Source: Kappaphycus alvarezii
Taxonomy: Eukaryota; Rhodophyta; Florideophyceae; Gigartinales; Solieriaceae
NCBI GenBank assembly: GCA_002205965.3
Contig: NADL03000157.1
Span: forward strand, 118,010 to 182,009
Reading direction: 5' to 3'
DNA: 64,000 bases
The position numbers and the translations under genes were made by a program. Shown here piece by piece: positions 54,729 to 63,623 of the stretch. Each line of letters starts with the position of its first letter. Positions within the stretch are counted from its first letter, which is position 1. The notes below the pieces were generated by a model that saw nothing but the letters and a program-made list of their open reading frames with translations, ran no database searches and was not told where the DNA came from.

Positions 54729-54947
54729 AATTATTACGTGTCTCTTTTCTTCAGCGCAATAATTACATTGACTCCCGCGTATGATAATGCTTCACCGAGT
54801 TCCTTGAGAATCATGGGAATCAGAGAGAATCTCACATTCATAGTACTTGGAATTCGCAGTCATGGGGTACATCATTTCCATGAAAAGTTTTAAATACAGC
54901 ATTAGTTATCTAAAATCAGCCGAAGTAAACCACCTGTTTGTAAAAGG
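54729..54947 (+). repeat. Copia-2 5-prime LTR, left part missing
   Basis: It aligns to about 57692-57912 along its length (shared TACATTGACTCCCGCG, CCTTGAGAATCATGGG, AGTACTTGGAAT, AGCCGAAGTAAACCA-CTGTTTG). The first ~57 bp of the LTR are absent and family A sequence takes their place. Confidence 0.85.
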
Positions 54948-55241
54948 TAATGGGCCCAAAACCCCTCAGGTAAGCTTCATAGAAATTTCCGCTCTCGGCA
55001 CTGACTACAGGAACTCTTACTGCGTTCCTTGTACGTATTATCTGAATTCAAAACCACGTTTTTTGTACCAAAGCAAGTGCTCAGATAGAAGGGGTAATAG
55101 ACAGTGGTGGGCGCAAAGTTGAGAAGCTCACAGCGGAAAATTAACATCAACGGTTCCGCAAGCTGAAATCAGTTCTCATGAGTAAGTTAACATGGATAAT
55201 AGTCACTGGACATGAGAAGTCACCAAATGAGAGTCAAGTAG

Positions 55242-56353
55242 ATGATCAAACCCGTTTATTGGGTCGATATGAATCTGTCACTCGCTGAAATACTACTCAC
55301 TGTAAGTGATCAATGCAGTTCGTCAGTAATTGACGTGGAAAATCTCATGGAAATTTGGGATAGTCTGAAGCGGCAATTCGATTCTGTGTCTAAGGCTGTA
55401 GTTCAAAAAAAGCGTGTCAGTAGGGAGCGGCAAGCAGGCAATTACATAAGGGATTGTCTAAATCAAAGGAAAGGTGTTCTTTGACTCAATGGAAGTGCTT
55501 GTGCAATTGAACAACATTTTATTTATACCAAATTTGATGTGTAACCTCATTTCCGTCTCCACACTCTGTCGGAAGGGATTAACTACTAGCTTGGACACAA
55601 ATCAGAATGGGGAGGCCATATAACGTTGTAACGAATAAAGGTTGCTCAGAATTAGTTTTAAAGGGCTATGAATGCTGGATGGACTTTATGAAATCGAGTT
55701 CAATCGTGAAACAATGGATGCACCGAAGGCAATGGCCGTGACTGCAGTGTTGAAAACTGCAGGCAAACAAAATCTGTGGAATTGTAAGAGCTGACATGTA
55801 AGCAAAGTGTTAAAATCTAAAATCATTCCTATTGTAGATGGTGTGAACCACAAGAAATGTAGTGGGTTTCGACCGTTTGAGCCATGTATTAAAAGGAAAT
55901 TCAACGAGAGATACAAGGACATCGGCTGGTTCAAAAGCTAAAAGCCTTCTAGACATTGTTCATGGTGATGAAGCAAGGACTTTTTACCATAGGTCTTCAG
56001 GGGGCGCACAGCACTGTATTTTCCTCTATGATTACTAAAATGCTCTCTCCTTGGTTCTGTTTACAAGGACCAAGTGTGATGAGCCTGCAGCTATTAAGGA
56101 AATGGCCATGGAACTAGAACCCAGTTTTGATTCTCAGGTGAAATGCAAATTTGTACGAAGGCTACGGCTGGATAATGGAGGTGAGTTTCTATCTAAGCTA
56201 TTCAAAAAGTGTATCAAGCATGCGGGCATTATTCAAAAACTGACTGCCCCATATTTGCTGGAATCCTACAGAACATCCGAAAGGCTAAACTGCACCCTCA
56301 TGAACATGGAACGACGAATGTTACAAGAGCTTACCCATAGTGGTGGACGCTAG
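55242..56353 (+). pseudogene. Copia-2 gag, protease and integrase remains
   Basis: 55242-55484 is a gag-like frame (LMEIWDSLKRQF). 55496-55570 reads LNNILFIPNLMCNLISVSTL then CRKG, the conserved Copia protease/pre-integrase block. Near 55685 GLYEIEFN is part of the pre-integrase region. 56051-56353 is an integrase core piece: VRRLRLDNGGEFLSKLFKKC (second catalytic Asp in LDNGGEF) and the segment before the usual NGxxER Glu, here RTSERLN. Frames change repeatedly. Confidence 0.78.
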
Positions 56354-57330
56354 ATGCCTTAGGCAAAAACTCTGAGTACAGCAAACTACATTAGCAAAGG
56401 TATGATTTTAGGGAGCGTATTTGCAAAATAATTGGAATATGTAGAACCCCAATATAGATCGTTCCAATTTGAATAAATAAAGAAATGTCACAATTGGACT
56501 CAGCATGAATAATGAATAGAAAACCAAGTTTAATGATAGCTGATCGAGGGTAATATTTAGATGGCCCGAGGATTAAAAAATATTTCCAACAACCTAAGAG
56601 TACCTATACTCTACACCAGGGTGAACTTGCTACAGATATCACGTAAGTCGTACAATAATTTTGGTAGACATGATTCGGGCTCAGCAATAATTATTGCAGT
56701 ATTTTCCAGGTAAGCACTCATCCGGATCATAACTTGTTGGCAGCATGAATGCAATAATTATAGTCTGTACTGTCATTACAGCAGCTAGGTTACAGTACTA
56801 CTTACTGTAATTACTCGTCAAAACCGTCGCCGACGTGGGGGCTGCTCTGGTCGTTGGAATGTACAGTATAAATACTGCACCGCCGGGTGTTGCCTTCGGC
56901 ACCACCCGGCCAACCGGACATATAGGTTTATTGTTCTAGTTCTACGAGTAAAGTAGCTGGAACTCTCCTCCGCTCGTTCGGCTCGGCCCCAACTATCGCC
57001 ATCCTTTACTGTACCGTTCCCGCGCGGGCACTTCTAACCTTTTACCACCACTGGCGCGAAACTACCCAGGAACTGATTGTACAGTTCGAGTTTCGCGCGT
57101 GCTCAAGGAAGAATACGCGACATGTTCAATATATAACCGAACGGTTGGACACAAAAATTATTTCACACTGAATTCAGCATATAATAGGGCCAGTGTGAAA
57201 TAGATAAGATTATTCCTTGATGATTCACCATAAATAAAAATGGTTGACCTCTGATAAAAATTTGTCCCACAATTTTTCATCACTGTATTCGATATGGAAG
57301 ACCAAGTAAATAGTTTTCCAATTTTCGTAG
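56354..57330. other. Replaced segment of Copia-2: AT-rich DNA plus a GC-rich island
   Basis: The RT domain should lie here but is absent. 56354-56800 is AT-rich without ORFs. 56815-57140 is a GC-rich island with a palindromic TATA-like CAGTATAAATACTG (56865-56878) and a strong hairpin (56882-56910). At 57158-57205 TTTCACACTG and CAGTGTGAAA form an inverted repeat. The island may be a solo LTR or another mobile element. Confidence 0.4.
56882..56910. repeat. Strong inverted repeat (hairpin)
   Basis: GCCGGGTG-T-TGCC-TTC-GGCA-C-CACCCGGC: 12 paired bases with one T/C mismatch and a 3-base loop. It lies 4 bp after a TATA-like palindrome. Confidence 0.85.
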
Positions 57331-57443
57331 TAGTTCCTTCCTCATTACTGTGTCGGTACCCTTTTTTGTCGATTGTGGTTGTCTGGAAAACCATGGGATA
57401 GGTCGGATATGCCTTCCAAGAGTAAAACACCCAAACCTTCCCC
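57331..57443 (+). mobile_element. Family A tail (113 bp) inside Copia-2
   Basis: TAGTTCCTTCCTCATTACTG to AAACCTTCCCC; clean match to the A tail except a small deletion around 57360. It separates the GC-rich island from the Copia RNase H end. Confidence 0.88.
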
Positions 57444-57609
57444 ATTCGCAATAGGATACATATGTGCTTGCAACGAAGCAGAGAAAAACAAAAATGGAAA
57501 TGTAAACTTGAAATACATTCAGACATGTAACATGGTTGCGGATATAATGACAAATTTCTTACCCCGGAACAAACATGAATACTTCCCCAGCAAAATGGGA
57601 ATCCAGTGA
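57444..57609 (+). pseudogene. Copia-2 RNase H C-terminus
   Basis: The frame reads NVNLKYIQTCNMVADIMTNF then LPRNKHEYF, the usual end of Copia pol ('VxLxYIxTxDMVADILTKxLPRxKHE'), with a stop at 57609 and a short gap to the 3-prime LTR, as expected. Confidence 0.8.
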
Positions 57610-57634
57610 CTAGACAGTTGAGCTCGAAGGGGAG

Positions 57635-57912
57635 TGTTGAGTATACGCGCTCAATAAGTAATTCAAGTACAGTGAAACGAGACGAAAGTCGTAATGATTA
57701 CGTGTCACTTGGCTTCAGCGTAATAATTACATTGACTCCCGCGGATGAGAACGTCTCACCGAGTGCCTTGAGAATCATGGGGGCCAGAGAGAATTGCATA
57801 TTCAGAGTACTTGGAATATGCATTCATACGGTAAATCGTTTCCATGACAGGTTTGCAATCCAGGTTAAGTTAGCCAAAAACCAGCCGAAGTAAACCATCT
57901 GTTTGAAAAACA
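57635..57912 (+). repeat. Copia-2 3-prime LTR (278 bp)
   Basis: Begins TGTTGAGTATACGCG after the purine tract GAAGGGGAG and ends GTTTGAAAAACA, giving TG...CA termini. Confidence 0.82.
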
Positions 57913-58140
57913 CACCACTGCCCCTTGGATTGAGCATCCATCACGGCAACCACCGCCCATGGACTGGATTCACATCTCCGCCAAATGCACAACCCCGGTT
58001 GGCTCTTTACCACTGACCACCCCAAGCAAACGTAGGTTCCCAGCCTGCAGGCCTGCGTTTCTTCTTATGGACACTGATACTGTTATGCCCACAAGCGCAA
58101 CATAAGCTGAACGGTTTTGCGTAAGCTTCGAAATGGATCG

Positions 58141-58180
58141 TATTTATCTTCCAATAGTAAAACACCCAGACCTTCCCCCC
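58141..58180 (+). mobile_element. Family A 3-prime tail
   Basis: TATTTATCTTCCAATAGTAA then AACACCCAGACCTTCCCCCC, directly followed by the non-LTR N-terminal fragment. Confidence 0.82.
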
Positions 58181-58199
58181 TTCCTACCCATGTCGGTCA

Positions 58200-58997
58200 T
58201 GCCCGTATTGCGGCGACAGATTCCTTACCCCTCCTCGGTAAACTGAGCCCTCACTCAATCACCTTCGTTCCACTCTTCGAGCACCATCTGCCGCTCCTCA
58301 AATCACTGGAACGGGAAGTAACGACTCTTCCCCCAAAAGAGGTGAGACCTCCTCAGCCAGCTTCAACCTTATCTGATCCACTCCAAACCAAAGCTGATTT
58401 CGGATCCCAATCCTCCTCTGCCTTTAACCACCACCGCTCTCTCATTGAACGGCCAGAGGAGACAGTCGCTTCCCCACTCGCACCCAGTCTGCACTACTCA
58501 CATCCCGAAAGCACAACACATGCCGCTACCTGAGTGCCAGCGAATTTCAAGGGAGATACTTCTTGTCCTCGGAGAATGCGCGGACTCACCACATGATTAT
58601 TCTCAAGCAGTGGAGGCATTCACCTTGCTGTTCCCATTCCTGTCCGCGATCCTCGCCAATCCCAAGCCCTCCACCCTCTCAACCCTCGTCCTGGGCTCAG
58701 CATCAAAGTTCAGTTTTTCTTGGAGAACGCATTCAACTGTGGCGTGATAGACAATACGAAAATTTATGCGAAGGCAAAAGCATTGAAAACATCCCAGCAG
58801 TTGCACAGACGGGGATCAATGAGCGGCCCGCCCTCAGGCTCGCAAAGGAGGGCGCTTACGGCAAGGCGGCTCGTGCGATGGGATCTTCTGCGATTGCATG
58901 CCCTCCCGCAGAGGTAGTTTCCATTCTTTGGAAGAAATACAGACTGGGCTCTCCAACTGTGGAGTCGTACCAACCAAATCTGATGGGCGAATGTTCG
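58200..58997 (+). pseudogene. N-terminal part of a non-LTR ORF
   Basis: A Pro/Ser-rich start, then LLVLGECADSPHDYSQAVEA with LLFPFLSAIL (aligned to the AVTKLFLFPAVML region of the 12731 element). After a frameshift near 58725 comes IQLWRDRQYENLCEG and RPALRLAKEGAYGKAARAMG, then PPAEVVSILWKKY, the linker ahead of the RT domain. It ends at a stop at about 58998, before any RT motif. Confidence 0.72.
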
Positions 58998-59325
58998 TAA
59001 GCATAACGACTGGGAACAGGAATATTTTTGTGAGCGCCTAAGTTGCTCACGAATTCTGAGCAAGACATGCCTTTTACTAAATCATCCGTCGACTTCCATA
59101 CCTCTCCGTTAGACAACCGCGGAACTTTGTCGGATTATGCGACATGACTTGGGTGTGGGTTGTGATGAATCTTGTAGAGAGGGCAGAGAATGTTCCCAAA
59201 GATCGGAGTTCTGTGATGCGATGGTGGTCCTCTAGTTTTGAGCTGCGGGGGCTGGGTCATCTGAAACCGGTACAGGTATGTTCAAGTCGACCTCTTCCAA
59301 AGGTATGTGCTCCAGGACAACCAGG

Positions 59326-59357
59326 GATAATGTTTGGGTTATTTTACTGCGAGTGGA
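59326..59357 (-). mobile_element. Eroded family A tail
   Basis: Plus-strand ATAATGTTTGGGTTATTTTA then CTGCGAGTGG resembles the reverse complement of the A tail (aaggtttgggtgttttactc). About 70 percent by eye; weaker than the others. Confidence 0.45.
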
Positions 59358-59475
59358 ACATATGTCTGAAATTCCTATTATCCTGTGCAATAAGGTGGCT
59401 GCCGAGAAATCGCTCCAGTGAAAATGTGTGTACTAAGGAACGGCGACTTAAAAATGCTACGATCCCTCTCAGCAC

Positions 59476-59539
59476 GTGGTGGTAAATCTTTATGGGTTGC
59501 ACGATATTGCACAAAAGCGTGCGGAGCGTATTCATAAAT
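59476..59539 (-). mobile_element. Family B tail (64 bp) with 10-bp target duplication
   Basis: The minus strand is the last 64 bp of family B (tttatgaatacgctccgcac to aagatttaccaccac). Flanks CTCTCAGCAC at 59466-59475 and 59540-59549 are identical. Confidence 0.9.
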
Positions 59540-59799
59540 CTCTCAGCACAACGTGATCCATGCTAGCAATAAGAACTACACTCCAGCAGATTTCCGCGAT
59601 TAATTACTACTTTTCCTCTCTGATCGGATTGCGAAAGACTCTACCTCCTAACCAGACATCCGAGCGACCGTCCTCGCTATATTCCGCAATGACCCTCCTG
59701 TGCCAACAAAGTCTGTGAAACACGGATTTGTTAAATGAGTATTCTTTTTTCGGGGGAAGCGGTTTCCAAGCGACGATTTGGTGCCAGCAATGTTACCAG

Positions 59800-60636
59800 T
59801 GATGGAAAGTCTTAGCAATATTGCGGATTCTTCCTGTTGGTATTGACGTGTTCGGCGCCCTAGGAGCCGAGGGTGCCACTTTCTTCTGCCGTTTTCTACA
59901 AGTACGATGGTGGGCAAACCCGGCGTCGCAACTTCCTTGACAAAGCCCTTCATTGCTACTGCAACGAAATTGGTATCAGTGTGCTCGTTGAACACCCGCT
60001 CCCGGCGAATCCCTCACATTTTTCGCCTTCTTTCCGAATGGACGTTTTCATAGCTGCTGCCTACGGTCTATATCGCATGGCGTGATACTGTGACCCACCC
60101 TGACGTCTAAAAGCGCCTTCCGCCCAGCGTCTCGACTCCCGGCGCCGCTGCGTCTCTCGCCCTGCGCACCAAGGTGTCGCACTACGGATAATGCCATGAC
60201 GCCAATTATATCTTACTGGTGCCCGTCGGCATCATTACTTATGGAGCCTTAGGGTAGAGTGGTTCTATATTTCTCCGCCTTCTCGCTTCTTTCGCTGCCA
60301 CTCGCCGAAATTCCTCCGCCACGCTTGAGTTGCCAGATTTCTTAATTCGTTTTTATTTTGTCTTCAAAGGATGCAAGTCCGCCAGGTGAGCACCCGACGT
60401 CTGCTTGAGTAGTATTTTTTCTTTGAGTTCTGCACGTCTGGGTGCTTTGTTACATACTCGTACTGTATAGATTTCCACACAAACGGCTATCTCGACGAAA
60501 ATTTCGAAATTTTGCAATTCTCTTAGCAGATCTCGCTGAGACAACTTCCACCCACCGCGTGCATTCGTAGTGAATTTGTGAATACCTTCCGCACGCTTCT
60601 AAGTCATACTGTACAACTCGTATAGATGTACCACCG
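59800..60636 (+). mobile_element. Family B C-terminal copy or copies, rearranged
   Basis: 59828-59893 encodes VGIDVFGALGAEGATFFCRF, matching the B C-terminus (VGIDIYGALGDDGKAFFRRL). At 59896 the sequence jumps to an earlier B segment (YKYDGGQTRRRNFLDKAL ... FIAAAYGLYRMA), continues to VGIITYGALG (60230) and to the end (QVSTRRL at about 60400). A ~130-bp unrelated stretch (60407-60536) separates this from the last B codons and 3-prime tail (60538-60636). A B fragment is thus joined head-to-tail with another B copy, and the second carries an internal insertion. Confidence 0.72.
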
Positions 60637-61012
60637 AAACGATATTGACGTCGGCATTACCATTGCTCATCCTTCTGCTCGCCGCCACATCTCGCAAAGT
60701 ACAGCTACCAAAGGGTTGCCGCGACATTCGCCGAGCGCGAGAAACATCATCATTACGGCGATTACTGCCACAAACACGATATCCTCCTTTCCCCCGGTCA
60801 GAGTTGATCCGTACGGCGCCTTAGGTGACGAGGGTTGTCGCTGCTTCCCGTAATCATTCCTCTCCTCAGCAAGAACTTTGTGACTTCGTTACTCGTTTTG
60901 CGCTTAGTCTCCAAGTGATGCAGGGGCAACAGGTTTCCATTCACCGCCTGCCTGTGTTTTTCATCTCGGAATACCCCCTGCACACTTTCGTGCCTTAGAA
61001 CTCATAAAGATT
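60637..61012 (+). mobile_element. Family B copy, 5-prime-truncated, head-to-tail with the previous copy
   Basis: It begins directly after the B tail with NDIDVGITIAHPSARRHISQ (B endonuclease core: TDIAVDVTVAHPSARRHISP), then VDPYGALGDEG and the B tail again (gaataccccctgcacacttt), ending near 61012. The frame has a stop at about 60852. Confidence 0.82.
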
Positions 61013-61088
61013 TCTGACGGGAGAAAAAGTGATCTCTCTCAGAGGTAGAGGCCGGGCGCGTGGAGGAGGTGCAGGAAAAGGCGAGCCG

Positions 61089-61141
61089 GATGGGATAGAT
61101 TGTATATATCTTCCAAAAGTAAAACACCCAAACTTTTCCCC
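61089..61141 (+). mobile_element. Family A 3-prime tail
   Basis: ATGGGATAGATTGTATATAT through AAACTTTTCCCC. Truncated at the conserved TGGGATAG. Confidence 0.85.
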
Positions 61142-62510
61142 ACAATAAGGGAATCCTCGCGAGCACTAGCAAGGCTCCGAAGAGGAGGTGATAACCAGAG
61201 CGATTGAGACGTTTCGTACCTCTGGTGGAGACTTAGATAGTGAGGGTGATGCGTGAATGGAAAAATCTTTACGAAGGAAATTGGTCAGTGAGAATCGGTG
61301 AGGAGTGCAAGGGGTGCTGCGCGCATAACGTCCGCTCCGTGGGCTGTGCCGCGCGCGCGGAATCAGTTTAGGCGGGTAGAGGAAGGGAAGTGTGGGAAAG
61401 GGACTAAAGAATCATGAACTCGGTCACTATTGGCCAAACATGTCAACTGAAAAGTCTCGCTAGGCCCATCTACGGTACTGATCAAGTGGCCACTCAGCGT
61501 ATTGTTAGTAGCATAAGAGAGTAAAGGTGGAAAGGGTGGTAGGCTTACTGCTATAGTGTGGAGTCCGACGAACGTGCATTCAGACCATTTTGCAGGGTCT
61601 TCAGTACGAATATCTGAGCGATTCCCCCGCGCAGAAAGGCGGGAGAAAATTGGGGTGCTTTACTGACTAGGGATGTAGGACGACTAGTTTCCGAAGACCA
61701 GGGGGGCAGGTTTGTGTATTAGAGAGTCGGACAAAAAGTGGATGGTATCCCAGTCAACAACCGGGCTATGTTTGAAATGACGATCATAGCGGTGTGTCGT
61801 TGAAATATAATACCCCTCACCCGGGAGCTGGACTTATCTTCCTAGAATCAAACAACCACATTTTTCTCCTTGAATTATTTGTCCAAGCCTTTTTGGTTCC
61901 AATACTCAAAGGACAGGGCGATATTTAAAAGTAAACATACAAGTAAGGGCGGAAACAATTTGCCCTAGCTTTACGCAGTGCTACTGAGAGCTGTAAACAT
62001 TGAGATGGTTCGTCACGGCCCTCCGATAGCCGATGCCAAATATTGAGATACAGTTCCGAAAGAAATAAGACTTCGAATGAAGGAGCTTCCCAAGCCCGCC
62101 CTTATACTTCAATGTAGTCACAGGGACACGAAGGTATAGACTCATTTTCTGTTTTCTCATTTGCTTCTCTCCAAACTCCGTTAAGATACCCCGGTGTGCA
62201 TGTTAATGTTTTGCTATATTCGTTGATCGATGTCCGATCCCTTTCTTTACTAGGTTTCTTTTTCATAAAGTGGGCTACTTAAGTTGTAGTGTACGCGCGT
62301 TTCTCTTGTACCAATGTATTTTATTAGACTTTCTGGATCATATAGAGCCACAGGAACCGAATAGTGATATAGAGAGAGTCAAATTCGGGATAATCAACCA
62401 AATAATTTACACTCAACGCAGCAGTTGATAGTCATTTCTCAACAGCCGAATTTTACGCCACGAAACCAATTCAGGATTCAGAGCCGATATGCAACAAACT
62501 ATTGCCACAC
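61142..62510. other. No supported gene
   Basis: GC-richer to about 61700, possibly an unrecognised non-LTR 5-prime region, then AT-rich. An eroded A tail lies at 61835. No domain found on either strand. Confidence 0.3.
61835..61868 (+). mobile_element. Possible very eroded family A tail
   Basis: TATCTTCCTAGAATCAAACA then ACCACATTTTTCTCC aligns to the A tail with about one mismatch in four. Confidence 0.4.
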
Positions 62511-62557
62511 CTCACAAGAAGTGTCCGACGACGAAGTAAGCTACCCTGTCATTCCCC
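62511..62557 (+). other. Copy 3 of the 47-bp conserved motif
   Basis: CTCACAAGAAGTGTCCGACG continuing to GTCATTCCCC. One frame reads QEVSDDEVSYPVIPPSF then a stop at about 62576. About 300 bp from the stop of the ubiquitin-like gene, on the opposite strand. Confidence 0.8.
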
Positions 62558-62858
62558 CCAGTTTCCCAATCCACTGAGCTCGAAAGTTTTTGTGATCCTG
62601 GAGGCCCTTTACCCTGCTACTGTAATGTGTACTGTTTGGTGCAATGTCGAAGAATGCGCCCTCAGTTGGATGTATTGCGACTACAATCAAAGATGATGTT
62701 TAAAGCCAGAAATTTGTCATTTACCATAACAATTTCAAAAATCACGTGTTTGATGCCTAGTTTTATCGTATGTGGATAAAGCGAAAGTAAATGCAATACT
62801 TTCCATTTCTATCAATGGTTGAATCACTCGGTATTTCAGTTTCGAGCCGCCTGAAGGG

Positions 62859-63623
62859 CTAGCTTCTTCGAAGTACTGTTATGCACATATCAGTTTCGGG
62901 GCTTGATCCATACAGAGAAGATTGATCTGAAACAGCATCTCCATCTATATTTAAAAGTATCTGCCTGTCATATGGAACGCCGACAACCGTTACCAACATC
63001 CTTCTCAGTTCCGTAATACTGATCACTTGTTCAAACGTGACCGTTGAGAAAGTGTCCTCGTACTTGATGTATACTTCCCTTATTCCAGGTCTCCGCACAA
63101 CAAGGTATAAGGTGTCATACGGTTGGACCAGCTGTTCCTCCAATGAATGAAAAGTTTTCAAATAATCTCCACGGTGAATTAGAACCTGTTGATAAGGATG
63201 AATGCCAAGCCTTTTGTGAATCCTGTCTCGAATATCTTCAGTGCAATCCTTATTCGATACCTTCATTTGAAAAGCAGTCCCATCGCAAGGTTTAATCGTG
63301 ATATCCATGAATGTCGGAAGGAGATATCGCATGAAGATAATTGAATTATCATCAACTTCATAATCCGAAAGCAAACCCCCGGATTCTAACACTCGACCCT
63401 TGCATACTAAAACGATATTGCGGTCATCTGGAATGCCTAATTCCGCCTTTATCGTATCCCTGGCATAACCCACAGAATCATCCTTAAAAAGTTTCACACG
63501 TCTCTCAATTTCATGACCATCCTTAACAATTACATTGATCAATTGAAAAACCATTGTGTCATCATCTTCTTCTTCGTCGCTGTCCACCTCGATCCAATGG
63601 GAATTGAGTGTTTCTTTCTCCAT
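62859..63623 (-). CDS. Protein with three ubiquitin-like domains (254 aa)
   Basis: An intact 254-codon frame from the ATG at 63623. Residues 10-23 are acidic (IEVDSDEEEDDDT). UBL 1 spans about 27-102 (VKDGHEIERRVKLFKDDSVG ... VCKGRVLESGGLLSDYEVDD ... IIFMRY), UBL 2 about 105-177 (MDITIKPCDGTAFQMKVSNK ... KRLGIHPYQQVLIHRGDYL) and UBL 3 about 182-254 (REVYIKYEDTFSTVTFEQVI ... VGVPYDRQILLNIDGDAV ... DMCITVLRRS). There is no C-terminal Gly-Gly, so it is not a ubiquitin precursor that could be cleaved and conjugated; tandem non-processed UBLs suggest a scaffold or adaptor. Its first 182 residues align gap-free with the 53668 gene. GGAATAAATA about 88 bp upstream of the ATG is a possible TATA-like element. 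Confidence 0.85.
   Translation of the reverse strand: MEKETLNSHWIEVDSDEEEDDDTMVFQLINVIVKDGHEIERRVKLFKDDSVGYARDTIKAELGIPDDRNIVLVCKGRVLESGGLLSDYEVDDNSIIFMRYLLPTFMDITIKPCDGTAFQMKVSNKDCTEDIRDRIHKRLGIHPYQQVLIHRGDYLKTFHSLEEQLVQPYDTLYLVVRRPGIREVYIKYEDTFSTVTFEQVISITELRRMLVTVVGVPYDRQILLNIDGDAVSDQSSLYGSSPETDMCITVLRRS

Larger units (their letters stand above)
54729..57912 (+). mobile_element. Copia-2: eroded Ty1/Copia element with two LTRs
   Basis: It is bounded by direct repeats 54729-54947 and 57635-57912. Between them on the plus strand are a gag-like frame (55242-55484), a protease/GAG-pre-integrase segment, integrase and the RNase H C-terminus. The RT and most of RNase H are missing: 56354-57330 holds unrelated AT-rich DNA and a GC-rich island, and a family A tail lies at 57331-57443. 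Many stops; an old insertion. Confidence 0.82.
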
